Assembly: GCA_012839325.1 (NCBI GenBank)
Contig: DUNQ01000029.1
Coordinates: 17,397 to 81,396 of the forward strand
DNA length: 64,000 nucleotides
Reading direction: 5' to 3'
Source of the DNA: Candidatus Cloacimonadota bacterium
Lineage (GTDB): Bacteria; Cloacimonadota; Cloacimonadia; Cloacimonadales; Cloacimonadaceae
The translations under genes and the position numbers were made by a program. Under the pieces are notes generated by a model. It had not been told where the DNA came from. It worked only from the letters and a program-made list of their open reading frames with translations, and did no database searches. This document shows, in pieces, positions 51,026-59,684 of this stretch (the stretch's first letter is position 1; each line of letters begins with the position of its first letter).

Positions 51026-53470
51026 TTAATCCTCACTCACCGTCCTAAATTCCATCTTCGAGATGTGCTTGATCTGCATCACCGTAAAGCCCATGAGTAG
51101 CAGGCTCAGCATCCACGCCATAGTGGTGGCAAGCCCGAAATTAAGATACAGATATGCCTTTTCGAAGATCATGAGATCGGCAACTCGCGTCGCTTCATTT
51201 GGTCCTCCGAATGTCATGATAAGGATGAAGTCGCTGGATTGTGCCGCAACTATAAACGCCGCTATCAGCTGTATGATTATTAGCGCTTTCAAGCTGGGGA
51301 AGACGATATGGCGTATCTTGCCAAAGAAGCCCGCACCGTCTATCTCTGCAGCTTCATAGAGCTCATTGGGGATGCTTTTCAGCGCCGCGAGATATATCAG
51401 GCTCCCCGGTCCTAATCCCGCCCACACAGCGGGCAGAACCACGCAGAGCATGGCAAGTTTTTCGTTTTGTATCCAGGTGCTTTTGGGCAGACCAAAGAAC
51501 ATCAATATCTGGTTCAAAGCACCGCTATCACTGGGATTGTAAAGCAATTTCCAAAGGTAGATAACTATCACCCCGCTGATCACGGCAGGGAGGTAAAATA
51601 GCACTCTATAAAGTATTTTGCCGCGCGAAACCTCTTGTAAGAGTATGGCTAAGATGATTGGCGAAAAGAAGCCCAAGCCCAGGCTAAGCGCCATGTAATA
51701 CAAGGTCTTGAGCACCGATGACCACCAGGAGGCATCAAAAAGCAATTCCGCCAGGTTTGCAAGGCCGATGAACTTACTTGCTCCCACGAGGTTGTAATCC
51801 TGAACCGCCATCACGCTTCCGCTGATCAGCGGCATATATTTCCACATAAAGATGAGGATCACCGCGGGCGCCAAGAGTAGGACAGTCCACGTCTTAGCGG
51901 TGGTAGTAAGCCTTTTTGGTACCTTGATTTGCGGGCTGAGAATCTTAAACACACGCCAGATTGAAAAAGCAAAAACAAAGATGATCAGCGCTGCAAAGAT
52001 CGCTGCGATGCGCTCCCTTTTGAGTTGTTCAGCGGGGCTGAGGCTGCCTATCATCTCGGTATTTGTCCTTTCCTGTGCGGCGGTGAGCACCTTCATGATC
52101 TCATCCCTGCGCGCATCTTCATCCTTGGGAAGCCTGCCGCTCATCTCTTGCCCGACCAGCATCTCCAAGGGATAGGTCATGAATTCATAAACTTTTTGAC
52201 AGTTATCGCCATAAGGCTCCGGCTTACCTTCAGCCATTGCTCTTTCAAAGGTTTCCAGCCATCCCTGAGGCGCATAGCGAAGATAGTCTTCATAGCCATA
52301 ACGCTTTAGGAACACGGGGTTTTGCATGCGACCATAGCCGCTTTCGATCATCACTTTCAGGCGAATCTGTCGCGCTTCTTCACTATCATAAAACTTGATA
52401 TATTCCCAGGCTGCACGGCGCACAGCCTCGGCATCTCTATCGCCCAAACCGCCGTTATTCTGGATTCCTGCGCCGGAAAAGATACCCATCATGCGGCAAT
52501 TTATCTCACTGCCGCCACGTCCTGAAGGTCCTACAGGACTGGGTGCAAAGCCATAGAGATTCGGATCATAGCTTCCGCCCATATTTTGCTGGGAAAGATA
52601 ATCATTGCGCATGGCGATCTTGCCGTCGCTCCACATGTGTCCCCAATCCCCGTCGCGCATGGAATAGCCGCGCTGTTTGCGTCCTGTCTTATCCGTCCAT
52701 TCCTCGCTCGCCAATTGCAGATAATATTGCATGGCGTCCACACCCGCTTCCGAGGCAAATGTTGCTTCCCAGCGGTCTTTTTCTTCATCAAAGACCACCG
52801 CATCGCCGCCTGCCGCCCAAAGCAAGGGAAGCCAGTCATAAGCACTCTGGGTGCCGATTGCAAACATCGTCCCAAATACCCCCGCCTGAGGATCGGTGAG
52901 CTTCTGCGCATATTCGCGGAATTCCTCCCAATCGCGGGGAGGACGATTCGGATCCAAACCCGCTCTGCGAAAGAGATCCTTACGATACATCAACACGCGC
53001 ACAAGAGTCTCATAGGGCAGCGCCCAAATCTTATCCTCAGTCTCGCCTTTCTTCTTGCGCTTGATCACCTGCCAAACAGGCTTTTCAACGCGTAAATCAA
53101 GAAGCTCAGCAGACTCTTCGGCGATGAATTCATCTAAGGGATAAAGTAGATTCTTTTTGATGTAAGTATCGCTTTGACGGAAGTTTACATAGATCACATC
53201 CGGAGCGACTCCGCCGGCGATCGCAAGCAAAGGACCGGAGTCCATCTCCATGCCCTCTATCCTGATGCCGGAAAAAGCGCGCAACTCAATATGCGGGAAT
53301 TTCTCCCGAAAAGCCTGAACCACAGCGAGGTTTGCCTTGGAATATGCATCGGTGTGCCGAGGGTCGGGAAGCTCAAAAACTTTCAAGATGACCGGCTTTT
53401 CCACGGCAAAGAGAGCTAAACTCTGATTCAGAAGCAAGAATAAAAGAAGGAGCCATCTAATTTTACGCAT
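51026..53470 (-). CDS. Solute-binding protein fused to MalF-type sugar ABC permease
   Basis: The roughly 814-residue protein has a signal-like N terminus (IRWLLLLFLLLNQSLALFAV), then a family 1 extracellular solute-binding domain to about residue 440 (VIYVNFRQSDTYIKKNLLYP, IWALPYETLVRVLMYRKDLF, DWLPLLWAAGGD). A membrane helix near 475-500 (IAAIFAALIIFVFAFSIWRV) leads into a complete MalF-type permease with EAA loop EAAEIDGAGFFGKIRHIVFP near 725. Normally these are two separate proteins. The start is ATG 53470; GTG 53479 is also possible, and neither has a clear ribosome-binding site. No ATPase gene is adjacent. Confidence 0.92.
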   Translation of the reverse strand: MRKIRWLLLLFLLLNQSLALFAVEKPVILKVFELPDPRHTDAYSKANLAVVQAFREKFPHIELRAFSGIRIEGMEMDSGPLLAIAGGVAPDVIYVNFRQSDTYIKKNLLYPLDEFIAEESAELLDLRVEKPVWQVIKRKKKGETEDKIWALPYETLVRVLMYRKDLFRRAGLDPNRPPRDWEEFREYAQKLTDPQAGVFGTMFAIGTQSAYDWLPLLWAAGGDAVVFDEEKDRWEATFASEAGVDAMQYYLQLASEEWTDKTGRKQRGYSMRDGDWGHMWSDGKIAMRNDYLSQQNMGGSYDPNLYGFAPSPVGPSGRGGSEINCRMMGIFSGAGIQNNGGLGDRDAEAVRRAAWEYIKFYDSEEARQIRLKVMIESGYGRMQNPVFLKRYGYEDYLRYAPQGWLETFERAMAEGKPEPYGDNCQKVYEFMTYPLEMLVGQEMSGRLPKDEDARRDEIMKVLTAAQERTNTEMIGSLSPAEQLKRERIAAIFAALIIFVFAFSIWRVFKILSPQIKVPKRLTTTAKTWTVLLLAPAVILIFMWKYMPLISGSVMAVQDYNLVGASKFIGLANLAELLFDASWWSSVLKTLYYMALSLGLGFFSPIILAILLQEVSRGKILYRVLFYLPAVISGVIVIYLWKLLYNPSDSGALNQILMFFGLPKSTWIQNEKLAMLCVVLPAVWAGLGPGSLIYLAALKSIPNELYEAAEIDGAGFFGKIRHIVFPSLKALIIIQLIAAFIVAAQSSDFILIMTFGGPNEATRVADLMIFEKAYLYLNFGLATTMAWMLSLLLMGFTVMQIKHISKMEFRTVSED

Positions 53471-53605
53471 GAATAACACTGCAAAATTGTGAGGCGATTT
53501 GTCAAGAAGTTTTAGCGGCGTCGATCTTGTGGGGGCTACCGGCTACGATATGAGCTGTAAGGTCTCCTAAGAATAGTGGAGAAAATGAAAGGTGCCTTTT
53601 ATGCA

Positions 53606-53635
53606 CAAAAAAAAGACCGGCATTAAAACCGGTCT
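53606..53635 (-). terminator. Terminator after the TM1266-like gene
   Basis: On the minus strand AGACCGG and CCGGTCT enclose an 8-nt loop and are followed by TTTTTTTT. It ends the glnS/ACT-protein transcript and insulates it from the glycan operon. Confidence 0.85.
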
Positions 53636-53654
53636 CATCATTTTAATTTGATTA

Positions 53655-53903
53655 TTACATTTCGATGTGCTGAGCGTTTACATATTCGATTGCATTGAGT
53701 TTTTCAATCATATCTTTAATTTCAGCTTTTTCACCGCCTACTTCGAGAATTACCAGTCCGTCATTGGCGCATTTTTCTTCGGTTACTTCATGCAGTCCAA
53801 GGCGAACCTTGATGTTGCAGCCAAACTCGGTGAGAACTTCTTGAACCTTAACGGCTTCGGTACCACGGCTGTCGATCTTGATTAATACGATTTGATATGT
53901 CAT
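53655..53903 (-). CDS. ACT-like regulator, TM1266 (iron-only hydrogenase system regulator) family
   Basis: The 82-residue protein resembles the TM1266 family: VKVQEVLTEFGCNIKVRLGLHE (about residues 18-39, given here as VQEVLTEFGCNIKVRLGLHE) and GLVILEVGGEKAEIKDMIEK, a ferredoxin-like ACT/NikR-C fold. Despite the family name, no hydrogenase gene is nearby, and most members have not been tested. It lies 35 nt downstream of glnS with GAGGAATAA as ribosome-binding site. Confidence 0.72.
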   Translation of the reverse strand: MTYQIVLIKIDSRGTEAVKVQEVLTEFGCNIKVRLGLHEVTEEKCANDGLVILEVGGEKAEIKDMIEKLNAIEYVNAQHIEM

Positions 53904-53938
53904 TTTTATTCCTCCTCGGGAAGGCTTTGCCTCGCCCG

Positions 53939-55624
53939 TTATTTTTTCTTTTGAGCTCTTGCCCAGCTATCACGCAATCCTGTGATGCGATTGAATACGG
54001 GCATATCTTCTTTTGTATCCTTGTCCACGGCAAAATATCCGAGACGTAAAAACTGGAACTTATCGCCTTCTTTTACATCTTTCAAAGAGCTTTCGCCGAG
54101 AGCTTTGGTATTGATTTCTTTGCTATTTGGATTGATGTAATCGAGGAAGGTTTTCCCCTCTTCCACATCGTTCATATCCGCAATTGTGAGCAGATGGTCA
54201 TAAAGCCTTACTTCGATGGGGATGCAGTGCTCCTGCGATACCCAGTGAATGGTGCCGCGAACCCTACGTCCATCGTCCGACCAGCCTCCGCGGCTATTGG
54301 GATCGTGGCTGCAAATGATCTCTGTGATCTCGCCGTTTTCGTCTTTAATAACTTCTTCACAGGTGACGTAATAGCCATGTTTTAGGCGCACTTCTTTGCC
54401 CGGCGCCATGCGGAACCAACCCTTGACGGGCTCTTCCATGAAGTCATCACGTTCGATGTAGAGATTGCGCGAGAACTTGATCTTTCTGTGTCCGCCTTCG
54501 GGATCTTCAGGATTGTTTTCGGCGTCCATTTCTTCGATCTTGCCTTCAGGATAGTCGCGGATGGTGAGTTTCAGCGGATTCAGCACAGCCATTCTGCGTT
54601 CGGCTTTCTTGTTTAGATCTTCTCTGAGGCAGAAGGTGAGAAGCTCGTAATCCACTACGCTATTTGCTTTTGCCACTCCTATTCTATCCGCAAAATCGCG
54701 AATTGATTCCGGAGTGAAACCTCTGCGTCTGATGCCGGCGATCGTAGGCATGCGAGGATCGTCCCAACCGTCAACAATGCCGCCTTCTACCAATTCCAAG
54801 AGCAGTCTTTTGCTCATCACGGTGTAGGTGAGATTGAGGCGTGCAAATTCTATCTGTCTGGGATGACTGGGCACGGGAAGTTGATCCAAAAACCAGTCAT
54901 AAAGCGGACGGTGGTCTTCAAATTCCAGGGTGCAAAGTGAATGGGTTATCATCTCCAAAGCGTCAGACACGCAGTGTGTATAATCATACATGGGATAGAT
55001 TTGCCAGGTATCACCGGTGCGATGATGCTCGGTCTTTTTGATGCGATAGATCACAGGATCGCGCATGTTTAGGTTCGGGCTTGCCATGTCTATCTTTGCT
55101 CTTAGGGACTTACTGCCTTCGGGGAATTCGCCATCGCGCATCCTGCGAAATAGATCTAAGTTTTGCTCGATAGATCTGTGTTTGTATGGGCTGTCTCTGC
55201 CCGGCTCTGTCAGGGTTCCGCGGTATTCACGAAGCTCGTCAACGCTGAGTTCGCAAACGAAGGCTTTGCCGTCTTTTATCAAGATTTCGGCATATTCATA
55301 AAGTTGTTCAAAATAATCTGAGGCATAATAGAGCCTTTCGCCCCAATCCCAGCCCAGCCAACGCACGTCTTCCATGATGCTTTCAACGTATTCAAGTTCT
55401 TCTTTGGCGGGGTTTGTATCGTCAAAACGAAGGTGGCACTGACCCTTGTAGTCTCTTGCAATGCCGAAGTTTAGACAAATGGATTTTGCATGACCTATAT
55501 GTAAGTAGCCGTTTGGCTCCGGCGGGAAGCGCGTGATGATATAGTCATGCTTTCCGCTCTCAAGATCGTCGTCTATGATGTTGCGGATAAAATTTGTGGG
55601 TGTAGTTTTGCTTTCGCTGTCCAT
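53939..55624 (-). CDS. glnS: Glutaminyl-tRNA synthetase
   Basis: The 561-residue class I synthetase has the HIGH motif in [20 protein letters not shown] (about residues 33-52), the KMSKS-like VMSKRLL near residue 270, [17 protein letters not shown], and an anticodon-binding C-terminal part. The [11 protein letters not shown] form and GlnRS-specific YDFTH-like [10 protein letters not shown] segment distinguish it from GltX. Its presence means Gln-tRNA can be made directly rather than only by amidotransferase. Confidence 0.95.
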   Translation of the reverse strand: MDSESKTTPTNFIRNIIDDDLESGKHDYIITRFPPEPNGYLHIGHAKSICLNFGIARDYKGQCHLRFDDTNPAKEELEYVESIMEDVRWLGWDWGERLYYASDYFEQLYEYAEILIKDGKAFVCELSVDELREYRGTLTEPGRDSPYKHRSIEQNLDLFRRMRDGEFPEGSKSLRAKIDMASPNLNMRDPVIYRIKKTEHHRTGDTWQIYPMYDYTHCVSDALEMITHSLCTLEFEDHRPLYDWFLDQLPVPSHPRQIEFARLNLTYTVMSKRLLLELVEGGIVDGWDDPRMPTIAGIRRRGFTPESIRDFADRIGVAKANSVVDYELLTFCLREDLNKKAERRMAVLNPLKLTIRDYPEGKIEEMDAENNPEDPEGGHRKIKFSRNLYIERDDFMEEPVKGWFRMAPGKEVRLKHGYYVTCEEVIKDENGEITEIICSHDPNSRGGWSDDGRRVRGTIHWVSQEHCIPIEVRLYDHLLTIADMNDVEEGKTFLDYINPNSKEINTKALGESSLKDVKEGDKFQFLRLGYFAVDKDTKEDMPVFNRITGLRDSWARAQKKK

Positions 55625-55715
55625 TGGCTCTCCCTGAATATACTATTATTTATCTTTTGTTTACCATTATGCAATAAGTGATTTTCAAGTCAAGAAGTAT
55701 TTGCTTTCCAGGTGG

Positions 55716-55743
55716 TTGAGAATTGAGAATTGAGAATTGAGAA
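55716..55743 (+). repeat. Tandem 7-bp repeat (TTGAGAA x4)
   Basis: Four perfect TTGAGAA units occur in the 513-nt gap between glnS and the YjdF-like gene. No gene is visible from 55625 to 56137; the gap also holds copy C of the 95-bp repeat. Confidence 0.9.
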
Positions 55744-55835
55744 TGAACTAAAGTGTTTAGTATCAGTGTGATAGTTCGCCATCAGATACTTCTGTTTGCA
55801 ATGATGACATATCAAAACCCAGCGCCTTATCCATA

Positions 55836-55930
55836 GCTTCCCTATTGGATTCCGGTGATGATATGGTCATGATGTGGTCATAGCCATGAGCATATCATAA
55901 GCGGGGGATGAGCGTAAACCAATAGGGAAG
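55836..55930 (-). repeat. 95-bp dispersed repeat, copy C (inverted)
   Basis: Read on the minus strand it matches copies A and B: TTATGATATGCTCATGG, then CTATGACCACATCATGACC, and an ACCGGAATCCAATAGGGAAG end. The other end (CTTCCCTATTGGTTTACG) has drifted, but its CTTCCC-AT-GG tip is kept. Confidence 0.82.
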
Positions 55931-56137
55931 AAGCAGTTAGGAAATCGGCTGTTTATACATAGCATGATTGAGATGAGCATGTTTTCAAAAAATCATTATA
56001 TCTATCTGATATATATAGTAGATAGCAGCATCTCTCAGACGATCCCACGCCATTTCATCACTCCAAAATTCCACTTTTGCTTGACAGCTTGGAAAGGATT
56101 CAAATTAGTGTATATTACATTATATTCGGAGAAAAAT

Positions 56138-56839
56138 ATGAACTTATCTACAGAAAAAATAGAAAAAACAATGCGATGGACATTCATAGTATTGACTGCT
56201 CTGGCAATAGCCTTTAACTTTTGGATAAGATCTTGGGAGGTGTTTTGGTCTGCCATAATGACCTTAATCCTCTTCCTTTTACCCACCTTTTTTGCCAAGC
56301 GTCAGAAGATATCAATTCCCGCACCTTTTATGATGATTATCACGATTTTTATCTTTCTTTCTATGTATTTGGGTGAGATACATCACTTTTTCTATAGATT
56401 CACGTGGTGGGATACCATGTTGCATTCTTCTTCAGCGGTTATTCTCGCCTATATCGGCTTTTTACTGATTTATACGCTGAATAAAGATAGCCGCGCACAC
56501 GTTCGCCTAAGTCCTTTCTTTATGGCGCTTTTCAGCTTCTGTTTTGCGCTCACGATGGGCGCGCTTTGGGAGATATTTGAATATGGAGTCGATGCGATTT
56601 TGGGCATGAATATGCAGAAAGCGCGCAATCTGGAGGAGATATATGGAGTATTCGACACTCGTTTGGGCGTTTTGGACACGATGCGCGATCTCATCGTTGA
56701 CGCAATCGGCGCATTCGTGGTTTCGCTGATCGGATATCTTCGTCTCAAACGCAAGGGTTCGGAAGACTCCCGATTTTGGAGACTTCACCAGCAATTTATA
56801 GATGAAAATCCCGATCTCTTTGAAGACGATGAAGATTAA
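56138..56839 (+). CDS. YjdF/DUF2238-like membrane protein
   Basis: The 233-residue protein has about five to six hydrophobic helices, with HHFFYRFTWWDTMLHSSSAV near residue 84 and GALWEIFEYGVDAILGMNMQ near residue 144, the WWDTMLH and WEIFE motifs of the YjdF/DUF2238 family. Later DTMRDLIVDAIGAF is also conserved. The C terminus is acidic (FEDDED). The function is unknown. The frame extends to 55964, but ATG 56138 follows CGGAGAAA and begins a sensible N terminus. Confidence 0.82.
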   Translation: MNLSTEKIEKTMRWTFIVLTALAIAFNFWIRSWEVFWSAIMTLILFLLPTFFAKRQKISIPAPFMMIITIFIFLSMYLGEIHHFFYRFTWWDTMLHSSSAVILAYIGFLLIYTLNKDSRAHVRLSPFFMALFSFCFALTMGALWEIFEYGVDAILGMNMQKARNLEEIYGVFDTRLGVLDTMRDLIVDAIGAFVVSLIGYLRLKRKGSEDSRFWRLHQQFIDENPDLFEDDED

Positions 56840-57016
56840 ATCAATATAAAAATCATGATATATAACTGCTTGAAACACTGTTTGTTACAGGCGCGTGTAG
56901 GAGAGAAATCTCCATCCAAAAAAGAGGCAAGACAGCTTGCGGGTGGCGAAAAGAGTTGACAGAAAAAGCCGCTCATAGTTGTATAGCTTCAGTGAAAAAA
57001 AACTAAGGAGACAACC

Positions 57017-57220
57017 ATGCCAAAAATGACGGTTGACCCATTTTACTGCAAAGGTTGTGGCGTTTGCATTGTATCCTGCCCGAAAAAGATCATACGCTTT
57101 TCGGAAAAAATCAATGAAAAAGGCTACCACTATGCAGAGTGTTTCGATCAAGATCAGTGCATCGCTTGCAAGATGTGCTACATTAACTGCCCTGAAGTGG
57201 CTATAACGGTTTGGAAGTGA
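57017..57220 (+). CDS. korD: 2-oxoacid:ferredoxin oxidoreductase, ferredoxin-type delta subunit
   Basis: The 67-residue protein carries two [4Fe-4S] motifs: CKGCGVCIVSCP near residue 11 and CIACKMCYINCP near 50. It starts the korDABC unit, with AGGAGACA before the ATG. It relays electrons from the TPP/Fe-S core to ferredoxin. Confidence 0.93.
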   Translation: MPKMTVDPFYCKGCGVCIVSCPKKIIRFSEKINEKGYHYAECFDQDQCIACKMCYINCPEVAITVWK

Positions 57221-57227
57221 GGTAAAG

Positions 57228-58313
57228 ATGTCAAAGATATTAATGAAAGGAAATGAGGCGATCGCCGAAGCTGCTATTCGCAGTGGATGCAGACTTTATT
57301 TCGCCTATCCCATTACCCCACAGAGTGAATTAATCGAATATATGGCTCGCATGATGCCCAAGGTAAACGGCACGTTTTTGCAAGCTGAAAGTGAAGTTTC
57401 TGCCATTAATATGGTCTATGGAGCAGCCGGTTGCGGCAAGAGAGTGATGACCTCATCATCCTCGCCCGGAATCTCCCTCAAAGCTGAAGGGCTCTCATAT
57501 CTCGCCGGCGCACAATTGCCCTGCGTGATCGTGAACGTCCAGCGTGGCGGCCCCGGCTTGGGCGATATCCAGCCTGCTCAAGGCGACTATTTCCAGGCTA
57601 CGAAAGGCGGCGGACATGGGGACTATCGTCTCATCTGTCTCGCGCCCAGCTCAGTTCAGGAATTCGCCGATATGGCGTCCGAAGCCTTTGATTTGGCGGA
57701 TAAATATCGCAATCCCGTGATGATCTTGGCAGACGGAATGCTTGGTCAAATGATGGAGCCGGTGGAATTTAAGCCCGCTCTCACGGATGAAGAAATCGAA
57801 GAACTCGGCGAGCAACATACCGATTGGTGCATCCATCCGAATCAGGACGGAGACCTCAAACACCATCATGAAATTAACTCGCTGGAGATCGATCCCTTAG
57901 TGCTGGAACAGCATGTGATCAATCTCTATAAAAAGTATGCCGAAATCGAGGAAAATGAACAGCGTCACGAAGAGTATAACATCTCTGACGACAATGAAAT
58001 CCTCTGCGTTGCTTGGGGAACAGCCTCACGCGTGGTCAAAAGCGCAATCAACGAGCTCAAAGCTGAAGGCAAGAGCATAGGCATGATTCGCCCGATCAAC
58101 GTTTGGCCATATCCTTATGAAGCAATAGCCAAAGCAATCGGACCAAATGTCAAACAAGTATATGTCTTTGAGCTAAATACCGGTCAGATGTTAGACGACG
58201 TCAAGATCGCCGTCGAAGGCAAAGTGCCGGTGAAGTTCTGGGGCAAAGTGGGTGGAATCGTCTTTACCCCTGCCGAAATCAAAGAAAAGCTCGAAGAGTG
58301 TTTTAAGGAGTAA
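57228..58313 (+). CDS. korA: 2-oxoacid:ferredoxin oxidoreductase subunit alpha
   Basis: The 361-residue protein has the alpha-subunit signatures GCRLYFAYPITPQSELIEYM (about residues 20-39) and SPGISLKAEGLSYLAGA near residue 84, with VNVQRGGPGLGDIQPAQGDY following. It binds the pyrophosphate side of TPP with the beta subunit. Gene order and length fit 2-oxoglutarate (Kor) or branched-chain 2-oxoacid (Vor) oxidoreductases; sequence alone does not separate them. Confidence 0.92.
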   Translation: MSKILMKGNEAIAEAAIRSGCRLYFAYPITPQSELIEYMARMMPKVNGTFLQAESEVSAINMVYGAAGCGKRVMTSSSSPGISLKAEGLSYLAGAQLPCVIVNVQRGGPGLGDIQPAQGDYFQATKGGGHGDYRLICLAPSSVQEFADMASEAFDLADKYRNPVMILADGMLGQMMEPVEFKPALTDEEIEELGEQHTDWCIHPNQDGDLKHHHEINSLEIDPLVLEQHVINLYKKYAEIEENEQRHEEYNISDDNEILCVAWGTASRVVKSAINELKAEGKSIGMIRPINVWPYPYEAIAKAIGPNVKQVYVFELNTGQMLDDVKIAVEGKVPVKFWGKVGGIVFTPAEIKEKLEECFKE

Positions 58314-58316
58314 AAT

Positions 58317-59066
58317 GTGGAAAAGATAGCATATAGACCCGAATCCCTCAGAGATGTGCCTTTTACTTATTGCCCCGGTTGCATGCACGGCGTTGCCCAC
58401 AGGCTCATCGCGGAAGCGATTGACGAACAGGGTTTGATCAATCTCATGACAGGCGTTGCGCCGGTTGGCTGCTCCGTCTTTGCATATAAATTCTTCAATT
58501 TTGATATGGCTCAGGCTGCACACGGCAGAGCTCCCGCGGTTGCCACAGGCATGAAGCGCGCTCGTCCGGACATGCATGTCTTTACCTATCAGGGTGATGG
58601 AGACCTCGCCGCAATAGGAACGGCAGAGATCGTACACGCTGCAAATCGTGGCGAACAGATGTCTGTGTTCTTCGTCAATAACGCCATCTATGGCATGACG
58701 GGCGGACAAATGGCTCCCACCACATTGCCCGATATGAAAACCACCACCAGCCCCTATGGCAGGGATACCGATGATATCGGCTTCCCCATCCGCGTGTGTG
58801 AACTTCTGGATACATTGGTTGCGCCATATTATATCGAACGCGTTTCGCTTCTCAGCACGCCCGATATCATCAAAGCAAAAAGAGCCGTATCAAAAGCTAT
58901 TCAATATAACAAGGAAGGTCGCGGCTTCACCTTTGTGGAATTCGTTTCCACCTGCCCCACAAACTGGGGACTGGATCCCGTCCAATCACGTGAATGGGCG
59001 AGAGAAAACATGCTGCCTTTCTTCAAACTCGGTCTTTTCAGAGATAAAGGCGAAGGAGCAGAATAA
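58317..59066 (+). CDS. korB: 2-oxoacid:ferredoxin oxidoreductase subunit beta (TPP-binding)
   Basis: The 249-residue protein has FTYCPGCMHGVAHRLIAEAI near residue 16 and the TPP/Mg site TYQGDGDLAAIGTAEIVHA near residue 84 with NNAIYGMTGGQMAPT following. The start is GTG 58317, 6 nt after AAGGAG; an overlapping ATG at 58315 is out of frame and stops at once. It overlaps korC by 1 nt. Confidence 0.94.
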   Translation: MEKIAYRPESLRDVPFTYCPGCMHGVAHRLIAEAIDEQGLINLMTGVAPVGCSVFAYKFFNFDMAQAAHGRAPAVATGMKRARPDMHVFTYQGDGDLAAIGTAEIVHAANRGEQMSVFFVNNAIYGMTGGQMAPTTLPDMKTTTSPYGRDTDDIGFPIRVCELLDTLVAPYYIERVSLLSTPDIIKAKRAVSKAIQYNKEGRGFTFVEFVSTCPTNWGLDPVQSREWARENMLPFFKLGLFRDKGEGAE

Positions 59067-59605
59067 TGACAATGGAAATGATCTGTGCAGGATTTGGCGG
59101 ACAAGGCGTCCTGACCATCGGTAGATTCATGGCGCAAGCCGGAATGAAAGAAGGGAAAAGCGTATCATGGTTGCCTTCTTACGGTCCCGAAATGCGCGGC
59201 GGAACAGCAAACGTTTCCACCGTGGTTTCAGACGAAGAAATCGCATCCCCGATCGTTAGCTTCCCGGATGTTTTGGTTGCCCTAAACCAGCCTTCAATCG
59301 ATAAATTCGCTCCCTCAATCCGTCCCGGCGGCATCCTTATTTATAACACAAATATGTGCCCTAATGGCTGCAAACGTGATGATATACAGATCGTGAGCGC
59401 GCCCATGGTGGATATCGCGCTGGAGATAGGAAGTCAGATGGTGATGAATATGCTCGCCATCGGTGTTATCATCGGCAAAACCGAGGTCATCAAACATCAG
59501 ACCATGATTGATGAAATCACAGAATATATGAAAGGTCGCAATCCTGAGCTTTTGGAAATGAACCTCAAAGCCATCCAACGCGGAGTTGATATAGGCAGAG
59601 GCTAA
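59066..59605 (+). CDS. korC: 2-oxoacid:ferredoxin oxidoreductase subunit gamma
   Basis: The 179-residue protein has ICAGFGGQGVLTIGRFMAQA (about residues 5-24), the gamma-subunit CoA-site glycine motif, and WLPSYGPEMRGGTANVSTVV near residue 34. It completes the four-subunit enzyme, which converts a 2-oxoacid and CoA to acyl-CoA, CO2 and reduced ferredoxin. It ends the kor unit. Confidence 0.95.
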   Translation: MTMEMICAGFGGQGVLTIGRFMAQAGMKEGKSVSWLPSYGPEMRGGTANVSTVVSDEEIASPIVSFPDVLVALNQPSIDKFAPSIRPGGILIYNTNMCPNGCKRDDIQIVSAPMVDIALEIGSQMVMNMLAIGVIIGKTEVIKHQTMIDEITEYMKGRNPELLEMNLKAIQRGVDIGRG

Positions 59606-59684
59606 GAGCCTGAAGCTATAGAATATACAAGAATATCACAGGGGGCGCGATTGTCGCCCCCTAAATCTATGAAAGGAAAAGCTT

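Noticed and set aside
55964..56137. Longer N terminus for the YjdF-like membrane protein
   Set aside because: The extension lies in AT-rich intergenic DNA, while ATG 56138 has a good ribosome-binding site.
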